Assembly: GCF_932274485.2 (NCBI RefSeq)
Contig: NC_065886.2
Coordinates: 40,969,501 to 41,033,500, forward strand
Source of the DNA: Patella vulgata
Lineage: Eukaryota; Mollusca; Gastropoda; Patellidae
Length of the DNA: 64,000 nucleotides
Direction of reading: 5' to 3'
Numbering within the stretch: the stretch's first letter is position 1; each line of letters opens with the position of its first letter. Shown piece after piece: positions 24,401 through 31,582 of the stretch. The position numbers and the translations under genes were made by a program. The notes under the pieces were generated by a model. It worked only from the letters and a program-made list of their open reading frames with translations, searched no databases and was not told where the DNA came from.

Positions 24401-24829
24401 TTTCATTATCTATTTTTTGAACTATTATAGCGAGAACTATCAGTTTATCTAATCTTACATAATGCCCCTTTAATAAAACACAATCAAATATCACCGGTAG
24501 CAAATCTTTCGACTTGGATTCAATCAGAATATGAAAAGGCCCATCAGAAGATTTTACAGAGGATGCCGAATGCTGACTAATTATTATTTAATCATACATT
24601 TGTAAATACTGAACCATTCTCAAATTGATATTCCTTTTAGAAATTAAACTTTCACTATATTGCAGTTTGAAAGGTATTACAAATCCTTTCAAACTATAGA
24701 TAGCCTACTTTTGAAATTTTAACGTTTTCTTTTTCAGGAACAACTACTGGCACCGCTGGTGTAACTGCTGTCACCGCTGGCGTATCCGTTATGTTATCTG
24801 TAGTGATGACTGTTAAGAACTACCTTTAA
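360..24829 (+). CDS. Modular six-cysteine secreted/anchored protein, 5'-partial, 13 exons in window
   Basis: I do not recognise the family. Thirteen exons splice in frame into 414 residues plus stop: join 360-459, 4564-4670, 11727-11811, 13867-13973, 15006-15075, 15981-16087, 17090-17174, 19230-19336, 20507-20576, 21495-21601, 22572-22671, 23807-23913, 24738-24829. Six A+B exon pairs each encode one module of 59-69 residues with invariant spacing C-x7-C-x12-C-x8-C-x5-C-x20-C. The B half is the more conserved (KAC.VNADCF.GS.KS). The protein ends in a Thr/Gly/Ala linker and a hydrophobic segment, which suggests a GPI signal or one membrane span. N-glycosylation sequons (NDT, NYT, NTT, NHT) and paired cysteines fit an extracellular role (inference). 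The first codon is split with an exon left of the window, so start and signal peptide are not seen. Cysteine spacing loosely recalls nematode T20D4.11-like (DUF19) domains; this is unproven. The exon model rests on splice signals, phase and paralogy. Confidence 0.75.
533..845 (-). repeat. SINE-A in intron after exon A1
   Basis: Diverged copy of the family best seen at 28,010-28,396. Its tail end is at the left and its tRNA-like head at the right. Related copies sit at the same place after the other A exons, so it was inserted before the module duplications. Confidence 0.7.
851..955 (+). repeat. Short direct duplication
   Basis: TCAACTATAGC followed by TTAGATTTATCATTTAATG occurs twice, about 63 bp apart. 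Confidence 0.6.
956..1045 (+). mobile_element. LINE 3'-end fragment
   Basis: GGGAGAGGGG then ACATAGGCTAAGCC, CATTCAGA and a terminal A-rich run. The same end, inverted, is inserted at 32,669-32,740 with target duplications, which marks it as a retroposon 3' end. Confidence 0.5.
1360..2055 (-). pseudogene. Broken non-LTR (LINE) reverse transcriptase fragment
   Basis: Read on the minus strand, right to left, the frames show NYRGISIMSTFSKIF, then ETQFGFRKDK, CAFIDLRKAFDTVNR, SGVKQGESLSPL, FINDLR and LLFADNTTLLAT. These are the ordered fingers and palm motifs of a LINE reverse transcriptase. The catalytic FADD box reads FADN. Frame changes occur between the motifs, and no endonuclease or 3' end is joined to it. 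It stops abruptly near 2,080, where the repeat array begins. The clade is not resolved. Confidence 0.8.
2083..4150 (+). repeat. Tandem array type 1 (about 140-bp units) with hairpin end
   Basis: About 14 diverged units, each carrying CTACAGGCC, CACAATTCTTAA, CTTATTCCTTATACCCTAAG, GGTGCATGCCC and GGGGCAGAGCCACGCCCAT. The left edge is a perfect 12-bp-stem hairpin (TACGTCCACATT, loop ATG, AATGTGGACGTA) at 2,084-2,110. The array opens several chance reading frames. It lies in the A1-B1 intron. Confidence 0.85.
4158..4342 (+). repeat. SINE-A 3' fragment
   Basis: AGTCGTTCGAATGGG, then TAAAAGAACCCTTGACAGTT, ATGGCGTATG and CTTCATTAGCCCAGT in the family order, without the tRNA-like head. Confidence 0.7.
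4564..4670 (+). CDS. Module 1, exon B1 (107 nt)
   Basis: Acceptor ATTGTATTGTAG, canonical donor GTGAGT at 4671. Encodes LIRNYKACFVNADCF, then FEEYVRDHPHVDCG. The exon is open throughout and in phase with A1 and A2. It sits between two unrelated repeat arrays. Confidence 0.78.
4671..5590. other. Intron sequence without recognised feature
   Basis: It follows the B1 donor. An 81-codon open frame at 5,091-5,336 has no recognisable domain and no paralogue after other B exons. Confidence 0.4.
5594..5885 (+). repeat. Two-copy direct repeat, about 150-bp period
   Basis: TATGGCATTTTCAGTTA and TCGTGCC.GTTGGGAACACA recur in the same order, about 150 bp apart. Confidence 0.65.
6384..7914 (-). mobile_element. 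Complete Tc1-like DNA transposon, copy 1 (1,531 bp)
   Basis: Terminal inverted repeats of about 35 bp begin TACTATTCAAAAAAAGTAGG at 6,384 and end in the exact complement at 7,914. TA target duplications lie at 6,382-6,383 and 7,915-7,916. The interrupted array unit has an empty counterpart near 8,525 (AACATGTATTTCAAGTTTCA), which fixes the ends. One intact transposase on the minus strand. Same length as the copy at 59,726. Confidence 0.95.
6600..7619 (-). CDS. Tc1-like DD34E transposase, copy 1
   Basis: A 339-residue transposase, full length for Tc1 families. Two helix-turn-helix segments occupy about residues 1-110. The GRPR linker motif reads GRQR at 56-59. The catalytic triad is D151 (MFSDESRF), D241 (FQGDNARCH) and E276 (SPDLSPIEHVWD), with 34 residues between the last two. 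It would cut and paste the element at TA sites in the nucleus. It differs from the copy at 60,021 at about ten residues and has no stop or frameshift. Confidence 0.95.
   Translation of the reverse strand: MRRLTQNERLRALGMLQIGTTQAVVARTMNVSQSVISRLWSRYRDTQSVQDRPRSGRQRATTQAQDRFIRTLALRNRVITANQISARLQTDTGVRVSGQTIRNQLHRGHLRARRPRVIPCLRDHHIQARRRWCRDRQHWDNRRWSNVMFSDESRFTVDFLDRRRRVWRRRNERFQDVNVIRHDRFGGGSVMVWGGITVAGRTALHVVAGRVTGQYYRDNILAVHVVPFARRHGRRFIFQGDNARCHRARIVTGYLQQQNISTLPWPALSPDLSPIEHVWDMLGQRLRQRQQRPANVQELAAALQQEWDNLDQNDHRRLIRSMPRRINACLANRGGFTRY
9107..9830. other. AT-rich intron sequence, no gene seen
   Basis: Weak partial matches to the repeat that follows (TTTGATTGG at about 9,343 and 9,419). No coding signal. 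Confidence 0.4.
9831..10350 (+). repeat. Two-copy direct repeat, about 291-bp period, with half-period substructure
   Basis: AAGCAATTTGATTGGTCAAG at about 10,126 matches AAGCACTTTGATTGGTCGAG at about 9,835. A half-period form, CTAAGCAATCTGATTGGTTA, lies at about 9,980 and a relative at about 10,271. Each is followed by ATGCTTTGGG or GACTTTGGAAC. Confidence 0.7.
10499..10861. mobile_element. MITE, 363 bp, with 9-bp target duplication
   Basis: Inverted ends of about 43 bp (CAATCTGATTA ... TTTCGTTTCGTTTTTTATA and complement). The exact 9-bp duplication ATTCAACAA flanks it at 10,490-10,498 and 10,862-10,870. It has no coding capacity. A 9-bp duplication suggests a Mutator-like source (inference). 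Confidence 0.88.
10871..11371. other. Intron sequence, no recognised feature
   Basis: From about 11,140 it matches the stretch upstream of other A exons (GTGGACCACCCTACC-like, GTGAATCGCC, TCAAACACAGTGTATCC-like). It is therefore an old part of the duplicated module intron. Confidence 0.5.
11727..11811 (+). CDS. Module 2, exon A2 (85 nt)
   Basis: The acceptor is TTTAATTTTAAG, an A-rich site; CTCCAG ending 15 nt further in is an in-frame alternative. Donor GTAAAG at 11812. Encodes PECNTTAVLTC and ends TNSEFC. It is 15 nt shorter than A1 and A6. Confidence 0.72.
11912..13097. mobile_element. Long-terminal-inverted-repeat (foldback-type) element, copy in block 1
   Basis: The ends are TATGAAAGACCAAACAG and the complement CTGTTTGGTCTTCCATA. 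Inverted similarity runs for about 360-450 bp from each end around a core of about 370 bp. No transposase is seen. It is inserted in the tail of an older SINE-A, splitting AGGTTGATCG from TCATCCAACTTG. The flanks GATCGT and GGTCAT may be an eroded target duplication. Confidence 0.82.
13098..13415 (-). repeat. SINE-A, block 1, after A2
   Basis: Head at right includes the complement of a box-A-like TGGCTCAGCGAGTAAGA. Its extreme 3' tail lies left of the foldback element at about 11,890-11,911. Confidence 0.75.
13548..13735. repeat. Solo right end of the foldback element family, block 1
   Basis: ACAAATCTGATATGACAAAT, TGTCGAAATACAACATATGA, AATTAAGGACTATGAATTAA and GGATAAGGAGCTGTT match the right arm of the element ending at 13,097 in the same orientation. 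No left arm is present. Confidence 0.7.
13867..13973 (+). CDS. Module 2, exon B2 (107 nt), GC donor
   Basis: Acceptor GTATTGCAG. The donor is GCAAGT at 13974, a GC-AG intron. The coding frame is LLRNYKACLVNADCF through NHTHFDCG. If the donor were skipped the frame would run on for about 18 codons to a stop. Confidence 0.77.
15006..15075 (+). CDS. Module 3, exon A3 (70 nt)
   Basis: Acceptor CTTTAATTTGCAG immediately before AG-TGC, donor GTAAAG at 15076. Encodes ECNTTAASTC, then SNSEFC. It is the shortest A class, lacking the first ten codons present in A1. The phase is unchanged. Confidence 0.75.
15149..15420 (-). repeat. SINE-A, block 1, after A3
   Basis: Same insertion site as the SINE after A1 and A2, with an internal deletion. 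Chance open frames here recur identically at 20,605-20,970. Confidence 0.72.
15621..15926 (+). repeat. Tandem duplication inside the A3-B3 intron
   Basis: Units 15,621-15,766 (146 bp) and 15,767-15,926 (160 bp) differ by a 14-bp indel (CGAAGAATTAAGAA). Each holds a foldback right-arm remnant plus pre-B intron sequence ending CCGCGCCCAACCCATTAC. Confidence 0.9.
15981..16087 (+). CDS. Module 3, exon B3 (107 nt), GC donor
   Basis: Acceptor GTATTGCAG, donor GCAAGT at 16088. Encodes LLGNHKACLVNADCF, then NHTHFDCG. All three B-half cysteines are kept. Confidence 0.77.
17090..17174 (+). CDS. Module 4, exon A4 (85 nt)
   Basis: Copy of A2 in the second tandem block, with two base differences, both changing the residue (P to A, V to A). 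Acceptor TTTAATTTTAAG; the change to CTCTGCAG strengthens the in-frame alternative acceptor ending at 17104. Donor GTAAAG at 17175. Confidence 0.72.
17275..18460. mobile_element. Long-terminal-inverted-repeat element, copy in block 2
   Basis: Exact positional counterpart (offset 5,363) of the element at 11,912. It was copied by the block duplication and is not an independent insertion. Confidence 0.82.
18461..18778 (-). repeat. SINE-A, block 2, after A4
   Basis: Counterpart of 13,098-13,415. Confidence 0.75.
18911..19098. repeat. Solo right end of the foldback family, block 2
   Basis: Counterpart of 13,548-13,735. Confidence 0.7.
19230..19336 (+). CDS. Module 4, exon B4 (107 nt), GC donor
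   Basis: Base-for-base copy of B2 as far as I can read. Acceptor GTATTGCAG, donor GCAAGT at 19337. Confidence 0.77.
20507..20576 (+). CDS. Module 5, exon A5 (70 nt)
   Basis: Identical to A3, with the same TTTGCAG acceptor and GTAAAG donor (20577). Confidence 0.75.
20648..20921 (-). repeat. SINE-A, block 2, after A5
   Basis: Counterpart of 15,149-15,420. Confidence 0.72.
21121..21440 (+). repeat. Tandem duplication inside the A5-B5 intron
   Basis: Two 160-bp units, 21,121-21,280 and 21,281-21,440. Both carry the 14 bp missing from the first unit of block 1. Confidence 0.92.
21495..21601 (+). CDS. Module 5, exon B5 (107 nt), GC donor
   Basis: Copy of B3 with one base change, CAT to CAA (His to Gln in NHTQFDCG). 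Donor GCAAGT at 21602. Confidence 0.77.
22572..22671 (+). CDS. Module 6, exon A6 (100 nt)
   Basis: Acceptor TTTAATTATAG, donor AA|GTAAAT. Encodes RCKTILASFC, then TYTNSEAC. Same length class as A1, and diverged from the A2-A5 set. The intron before it begins at the end of the second tandem block. Confidence 0.74.
22713..22972 (+). mobile_element. SINE-B, complete copy with 12-bp target duplication
   Basis: tRNA-like head with box A TGGCTGAATGG and box B GGTTTCGAATCC. The middle block reads CGTGGGTTTTCTCCGGGTCC and TTTCCTCCCAC, and the tail GGACGTTAAACCCC then (TC)n. ATAATTCGGGTG flanks it at 22,701-22,712 and 22,973-22,984. Introns after A1 and A2 show the empty site. Confidence 0.93.
23015..23193 (-). 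repeat. SINE-A after A6, interrupted
   Basis: GAAATTAAATCAGGTTGATCG through TCGAGTTCCAACAGTCAATG. It is broken where a 5'-truncated SINE-B begins. Confidence 0.7.
23194..23397 (+). mobile_element. SINE-B, 5'-truncated
   Basis: Begins at the box-B region (TTCGATTCCCCGC) and continues GTGACAAGGAGTAGGGTCGC, TTTCCTCCCACTACTGAAGA and GTGTCGAGTGGACGTTAAAC. It ends in ATTTT repeats. Confidence 0.85.
23807..23913 (+). CDS. Module 6, exon B6 (107 nt)
   Basis: Acceptor GTATTGCAG, canonical donor GTGAGT at 23914 as in B1. Encodes LIRNYKACLINADCF through NHPHVDCG. The outer modules 1 and 6 share GT donors and the PHVDCG ending; the inner four have GC donors and HxFDCG. Confidence 0.78.
24171..24473. 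mobile_element. Possible MITE with TTAA ends, in last intron
   Basis: The ends ATTAAATAGGCATTAGG and CATAATGCCCCTTTAAT are inverted copies and both contain TTAA. The interior (GTAAAAATGGATAACCGAGA, ACTATTATAGCGAGAACT) occurs in inverted orientation at about 14,175-14,500 and 19,530-19,860. Confidence 0.55.
24738..24829 (+). CDS. Terminal exon: linker, hydrophobic tail and stop
   Basis: Acceptor TTTTCTTTTTCAG. The two entry bases GA complete a Gly codon with the single base left by B6. Encodes TTTGTAGVTAVTAGV, then VMLSVVMTVKNYL and TAA (24827-24829). Small residues followed by a hydrophobic stretch at the extreme C-terminus resemble a GPI-attachment signal. The lysine four residues from the end leaves a short-tailed membrane span possible. 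Confidence 0.75.
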
Positions 24830-25160
24830 GGATACAATTTTTCTTATGTATATCTGTATTTAAGGGAATAATCCTTAATGATTCAGTTTATTGCTATGAC
24901 TCTTCCATGTATGTCGCTTAACAATATTACTGTTCACAATGATTTCTTTTAGCTTAGATACAAATATGGCGTTTACTGAAACGAAATGCGTTTATATATG
25001 ACTCTTCCATGTATGTCGCTTAACAATATTACTGTTCACAATGATTTCTTTTAGCTTAGATACAAATATGGCGTTTACTGAAACGAAATGCGTTTATATA
25101 TGTTTTTGAAGTGTGTCTCAAATGTGCTTTTTTCTAAAAAAAATAAATATTAATACTAAA
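24830..25160 (+). other. 3' UTR of modular gene with perfect 102-bp tandem duplication
   Basis: Positions 24895-24996 and 24997-25098 read identically. An AATAAA at 25142-25147 in an A-rich stretch is the best polyadenylation signal seen. Confidence 0.55.
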
Positions 25161-26242
25161 TTAAAAATTTCCCTTTTCTAAAAAAAAATTAAAATCGCAA
25201 TCGTCAATATTTCGTCTCGTCAGACGTGTTTTCCTGGTACACTTTTGAAAACGAAATTGTTTTATTGAATACCCATTGGGTGTGTTTGGTTTTTAAATTC
25301 AATTTGTTTATTGCCACATGTACTTTATTATCTATTTTTATATAATAAACTTCTCTTTTACAAAAATTGTTGCTTTGTAACTGTACACCTATCAGAGTAC
25401 AGTTGGCCCGGGGGGCGGGGGAGCTGGGGCAAGGACAAGCCAGTATGCTTTAGATCATATTATCTAATTATTATAGATGATATTTTAGATAATAATATTT
25501 TTAAGTAAAATTGTACCCTACGCTCGTCCCGAAATGACCAGCGTATACCTTCATTGTCGTGAATTTAATGCAAAAAGGCTCAGAGTAATTTGACTGAAAT
25601 TTACAGCATATTCTCTTTTCATTTATCTTTTAATTTGGGAAAAGAGTTGGAGTCGGGCAAGTTGGAGACCAGAATTAACAATAAAATCCATAGGGAAATA
25701 AATGGTGGCTCGCATCCGTCTGGATTAAAACTGGTAAATGTTTCCCCTTATTTCACGAATTTAGTGCGAGTTCTAAACAGACAATTCTCTCCTCTTCCAG
25801 CAATTTTTGGTTGACTTTTTGGTTAGAATTGGAGAAAAGGGGTCACATTTCCAGTTTTGGGTAATACTGATAATATTACAGCGAAGACATACGGGGTGTA
25901 AAGTGTCTCTCTGCAGAGCAATCATTGTGTTGGAAGTAAGATTTTCACCCCAGTCAACATCAAATCCCCGTAGAAAAAAATCTAAATGGTCAAGTCCCTA
26001 CAAAATTATGATGATGAGATTGCCAAATGTGGTCCTCATTGTACCTATAAAGATTGGAACCAACGTAATTTTGAGCAAAAAGCTACATCCTATGATGTTA
26101 CAGCCATTTAACATTGAAGTCAATGGGCAAATATATTTTATTGCTAGTCTGAGTCCGTTTGTTCACAATTACTAGATTTAGGTTACCTCCCCTTATCCGA
26201 TGATCGTCGATCACCGATGTTCATCGATGCCATTGCTCAGTT
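25161..26242. other. Intergenic, no supported gene
   Basis: Two open frames (74 codons at 25,590; 122 codons at 25,807) lack recognisable domains and splice context. The stretch ending near 26,190 (CAATGGGCAAATATATTTTA, ACCTCCCCTTATC) reads like a decayed repeat. Confidence 0.35.
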
Positions 26243-26593
26243 GAAATGAATTAGGGTTTAACGTCCTACTGTTTTGCTCCTTCTGAGCAAATTAAGACGG
26301 GAATACGTCATAAAGTATGCTATGAGAGACATTTTGCCTGAACAGCGACGCTACGGCCAACTCTTATATTGAATTTCATCTACCAAGGGAGCTTTTACGT
26401 GCACGCCAATGTGTACACGGGACCTCGTTTTTGTACCATCCGAACGACTATACACTGCCCCTTGCCAACAGGCCCTCTGTCCTCCACCACTCCGGAAAAT
26501 TTCGATGAACTTTCTGTGCCAACTCATGGATCGAAGACAGGACCTCCAGGTTAGCGAACCAACGCCTTACTCAATGAGCCACCGTGGCTCCGT
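26243..26593 (-). repeat. SINE-A, near complete
   Basis: Tail complement GAAATGAATTAGGGTTTAAC at left. The head complement TCAATGAGCCACCGTGGCTC at right reads as the box A region on the minus strand. Confidence 0.85.
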
Positions 26594-28009
26594 CTATTGC
26601 CCAAGAACGATCGTAACGTCTAATGACCTATCACAACTCATCATATTTCTCGTACATGATAACTTAAATCCATTCCACCATGTAGCTCAATGAACACAGA
26701 ACAAACAGTAGCCAGGAATAGAAATTAAATAATCAAGCTGTTAGCAACGATAATATTTTGTATAGCTTTGGCTTTATTTTATTGTTATAATAATCAGTTA
26801 ATAGCCAACTAATTCCCCCGTATGGATATTGATTAGGAAATGCCGATAATAATGGTAGATTACTTAAAGTATATATTCTTAAGACAACCCACTAGAAGGT
26901 TAGCCGATAACCAATGCAACGTGCCCTTCTCGACACATAAACACCATTCTTAGGGTAAGGAATTTAGTTTCGCTCCCCCAAACATCTATGTTACAAGGTG
27001 TAGTGCCAACTAAAATTTTGCCAAGAGATCATTTTCACAACATTGCATACTCCCGGGGTCGGGGTATCTGAAAAGATTGTGTCGGGTGTTGTGGTTGCTA
27101 TCCCGTATCCTGGGTGGTTTACTGTAACACCTCATTAGGTATGATATAGTAGAGAAAGTGTCAGAGTGGATAATTTGTATTTGAACTGGCGATGTTATAA
27201 CTCTTTATTAATGATGCGAAAAGTCCTTTTAAACAACACTGCAACATGTTCTAGTACAGAGTGGCAAATAAAGCGCCATGTCTGTTAGCAAATTATTTGG
27301 TATGAAATGCTTCTTTAAGCAGTATTAGCCGATTAAATCTTGATATTAGTGAGGTTCCAGTCTGATATAAATTGTGTTTTTCTGCTATGAGATTTTTCTA
27401 AAAGTTATACTGGAACATTATCCCATAGTGAATGTTTTTTTAAGACTGGCAGTTTCAATGTAAGGGACACCAGATGGTGCTACAGAACCATCTTTAAATT
27501 ATGTCATTTATGTCTTATAACTACAAATATATGAAGACGTTTACAAAGCTTGAAGTTGTATTGCTACCAAGTACAAGGGTAATATGACAAGTGAAGATTT
27601 ATCAATGAAACATAAGGTATATTCTATATAGCTTAAATTAATTGCATAAAATCTAAATAACGAGAGACAAAATTGGTTTCTAGAGAGGCTTCTACGTAAC
27701 AATAAGTCTATACTAACCAGAATCATTTGTCGGTATTAATCATTTTTATTCATGCTAATTGTTGAATATGCACATTGATTTAGGCAGTCTAGGCGTTTAA
27801 GCTCCGGTACTTGCAATACTCTTGAATAAATCCCACTGTGTACCTCTATAACCCCACTTACTGTAAACGAGAGTTATCATGGTAACCAACAAATTTGTAT
27901 TTAAGAAATGTGGATGTTTGTAGATTCAATAAATTTGCAGATAACCATAAAATAGGATATTTTAAATACATACACAGACTGGGTGTGTTTGGGGTTTACA
28001 ATTGGGAAA
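26594..28009. other. Intergenic, nothing recognised
   Basis: AT-rich unique sequence. A 61-codon minus-strand frame at 27,541 looks like chance. Confidence 0.4.
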
Positions 28010-28396
28010 TGAAATGAAATGGGGTTTAACGTCCTACTGTTCTGCTCCTAACTGGGCTAATGAAGACGGGCTTACGCCATACAGTGTACTATAAAGGAAA
28101 TTTTGCCCGGACAGCGGCACTACGGCCTACTCTTATATCGAATTCCAACATTCCAACTGTCAAGGGATATTTTACGTGCACGCCAATGTGTACACGGGAC
28201 CTCGTTTTTTCGTTCCATCCGAACGACTAGACAGCTGTCCTTGTCAGGCCCTCCGTCCTGCATCACTGACAGGGGGTGTGGGGGGGGGGGGCACGCCGGA
28301 AAATCTGGATGAACTTTCTCGGCCAATGCAGGGATCGAACACCCGACCTCCAGGTTAGCGAGCCAGCCTCTTACCCACTTAGCCACCGTGACCCCC
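28010..28396 (-). mobile_element. SINE-A, best copy in window
   Basis: On the minus strand the head reads CACGGTGGCTAAGTGGGTAA (box A) and GTGTTCGATCCC (box B). The body follows with GTCTAGTCGTTCGGATGG and TTGACAGTTGGAA, and the end is CAGTAGGACGTTAAACCCC then ATTTC repeats. A run of 10 or more G/C has expanded inside it at about 28,278-28,290. This copy defines the family here. Confidence 0.92.
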
Positions 28397-29088
28397 TTTA
28401 TCAATTGGGAATTGTGTAGGTGATACAATAATGTTTTAGATATTAACTCCTTCCAAAGACGAGGCATGTTTGCCTTTTATAAATCGATAACAATATTGTT
28501 ATTTTAAACAGTACAACGTATCTGATATCAGGGATGTGTTCCAGCCTAATTAAACAGCACTGGTACAGTATCTGGACGAGAGAGTCTCTTTGAACCGTAT
28601 TCATTTATCTAACATCAACGAGGTTCCAGTCTCTTTAACTGGTACTGGTACATTATCTGATTGATGAAGGAGGGAAAAACACAGAATCAAATTAGCCATA
28701 CAAATAATCGATACTCGGGAGATTCTATACGCCATTGTCAATAAAAGAAATGGGAGCTATTTACTTCCATTCTACAAGTTTGAGGTTATTAGATCTGACA
28801 TGAGAGAACTTAATGTATAGAAGTAATTGTGGATCTTGTAAAAAAGCTTTTTACGAGGTAGAGTTTTGTAAAGATTTTGTTCATGACATCAGTCTGATTA
28901 TGAGCAGATTTATCTCGGAGCAGTATTGTCAGATTTGAGCTCCTAGATCACATAAAGAGGCTATAAGAAAGGTCTGGTAGTCTTAGAACTTAAAGTGGAG
29001 ATAGATCATCTTTGGGTTGTAAAGTGGTTATAGAGGTACATAGTATATAGTTATAAAACCACATTTTACATATTGTGTGTGTGTGTGT
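28397..29088. other. Intergenic, nothing recognised
   Basis: No coding or repeat signal beyond a TG run leading to a long G run at about 29,089. Confidence 0.4.
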
Positions 29089-29335
29089 GGGGGGGGGGGG
29101 GGGGCTCGCTAACCTGAAGGTCCCTTTTTTGATCCATGCAATGGCCTAGAAAGTTCATCGGGATTTTCCGGCGTGGTTCCCCATTCTCAGTGGTGCAAGA
29201 CGGCGGCCTCACAATAACAGATGTCTAGTCGTTCCGTTTGGATTAAAAACCAAGGTCCCGTGTATATATTGTCGTTCACGTAAATTAACCCTTGACAGTT
29301 GGTAATCCCTACATGGACAATAGCAACTAGCTCTT
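29089..29335 (+). repeat. SINE-A, partial, after a long G run
   Basis: CTCGCTAACCTGAAGGTCCC, AGTTCATCGGGATTTTCCGG, GTCTAGTCGTTCCGTTTGG and CCTTGACAGTTGG in family order. The left edge is an uninterrupted G tract of about 15 bases. Confidence 0.8.
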
Positions 29336-31268
29336 GATTCCGAGTGGTACCGAAACAACACATCCAGCCAACCAGCCAAATTACAAGTATACTTATCACA
29401 TGCGAACGCCAGGGATGTTCATAATTTTGTCGGGCACTCTTAAAGTAATCTCGCGATTTGAAGATATCAGTGTTTCAAAACTCTTTAAGTGTGGATTGCT
29501 TGTGTTTCGTATTTCTCGAGTCACCTAACTGCAGGTCAAGACCTTTAATTAAACAAAATCACGTTTTAACACCAAGTGACCTGTCTCGTGGTGTTGACAG
29601 GTCACTGGTTAACCTTAGATTATTGTTGTACATTATGTACACTGGATAATCTAAGCTCTGTTGATATTTTCAATTAAAGCAAATACCTAGGGACAATGGA
29701 CGACTTTAGATTTGTTGACATATCGTTTCGCATCATTTCCTTAAAATTAAACATCCAACCCTGGGGTCAAATGACAGTTGACGATTTGACAGTTTCTCAA
29801 TAACTATGAGAAAAGTGATTCTGGCGCGAAAGTAACACTCGACCCCCCCCCCCCCCCCAGAAATCAATCATTAAATGAGTTGAATCGTCATTAGGGTTGA
29901 TAGTCATATCATTTCTATACAAACAATTATCGGTTCCTGCAATGTCTCGTTTAGTTCACCGTATGTTTGGCACAATATAGCCCGGTTGGAGCCGACGTGC
30001 CATTAAACTCCATTTCATTTCATTCCATTTCCATTCCTACGGATCACCGTTTGCTTGTCAAATTGATTCCATTAAGTTTTTATGCACTTTTCAATTAACG
30101 CTAAAGCCGTTTTATTTTGGTTATCAAAGGCGTGTTGTTTTGTTTGAAAGATAACGCAAGGGATAGCGTGATCTAATCCAAATATTGAATTTGAAATTTG
30201 AATAAAGAGCTAAATATTATATTGTATTTTCACCATGGGTAATATGATTAGCGTAAAATATGATTTCATCAACATCGTGGCAGAATGAAATAATGTAATC
30301 ACCGTGGATACACGTAGATGCATGACTAAAAGGGGATTAAGATGGCGCGGATCTATCACCATAGTGCTGTTTTGCGCAAGTATCACAATAAATCGTATAA
30401 AACACATGTTCGGTCAACATGGATAGCATCACTCATACATACAGATGGATGATATCATCCTCTTCTTACATTAATATCCCTGACTTGGTGTTAATATCAA
30501 TATTCTATAGCTTGTGTACAGTATATCTGGTATTGGTCAAAATCCTATTATTTTAAAACCGAAGTGACATTATAGTGCCAGCTAGGGGGAGTTGTGCGGT
30601 AGTTGGGTGGAATACTTATTTAATTTTATACCGTTGAAAATGTTTGTCGTTTTTCTTTCGTATTATTATTGTTTCTCTTAATAGGCATTTTCCTGTTAGG
30701 AACTATATGTCGAGACTATGTCCTAAATAATCATTACATATTATGTTCCATTAGACAAGCTATCCATACTCACTTCAAAAATATATTTTCTGCGCAAAAT
30801 AACATTTACTAGTATTTTCTGGAGATATCTAACAGTACCACAGACGCAGCGTGTATGGAACGCAATGGCGCGCTGTTACCTTTTAATCATATTACTAGAC
30901 CATTGTCAGATATACATATACCGTGACTAATCGACTCTAACATGTTTCACACAACCCATTGATATAACGATTAGTTTCCTGTCCCCCCCCCCCCCACAGG
31001 ATTTGAGGCAAACAAGAGAATTACGAGCGCATGCATGACCGAGCGACACTATTACATGTGTTGATTGTCAGTATTAACCCTTGTGGCCATGCTTCAGTAT
31101 TTCGCGGGCTGGAGATTAATAAAATGGAGAAATTTGGAATTTGAAATATTTCAGCATCCAAATTTTCTATCCCATACTTCTTTTTGTTCCAGATATTTAC
31201 CTTTGGGGAACATACTATACAATACTACCCATCATGGTAGAATGCTTTTATGTAGAGTATCTGGCAAC
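29336..31268. other. Intergenic with poly-C tracts
   Basis: C runs of about 13-15 at about 29,845 and 30,982. A SINE tail-like GTGCCATTAAACTCCATTTC at about 29,997. No gene. Confidence 0.4.
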
Positions 31269-31280
31269 GTAAAAATGGAG

Positions 31281-31398
31281 AGAGAGAGAGAGAGAAATGG
31301 GGTTTAACGTCCACTCGACACAACTAGGTCATTTCGGGACTAACATATGGTTTAATTTTATTTCAATAATTCGCTTGCGCGTAGAGGTCTTTAGCAGT

Positions 31399-31429
<31 letters not shown>

Positions 31430-31570
31430 ACGAGGTTGAGAAGGCGCCCCTATCTCCATGCCACATACGCTCACACCTGGGCTCGAAACCACAGCCGCAA
31501 GCCAGAGGTGACCGGCCAGTCAGAGGTCGAAGCGCGGCACTCTAGACCACTAGGCCATCCCAACCCCCCC
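31281..31570 (-). mobile_element. SINE-B, complete copy with 12-bp target duplication
   Basis: GTAAAAATGGAG flanks it at 31,269-31,280 and 31,571-31,582. On the minus strand the head carries GGGATGGCCTAGTGG (box A) and GTGGTTTCGAGCCC (box B), and the tail ends in (CT)n. Confidence 0.92.
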
Positions 31571-31582
31571 GTAAAAATGGAG

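Noticed and set aside
25807-26175. 122-codon open frame as a gene
   Set aside because: No recognisable domain, no splice or promoter context, and repeat-like neighbours.
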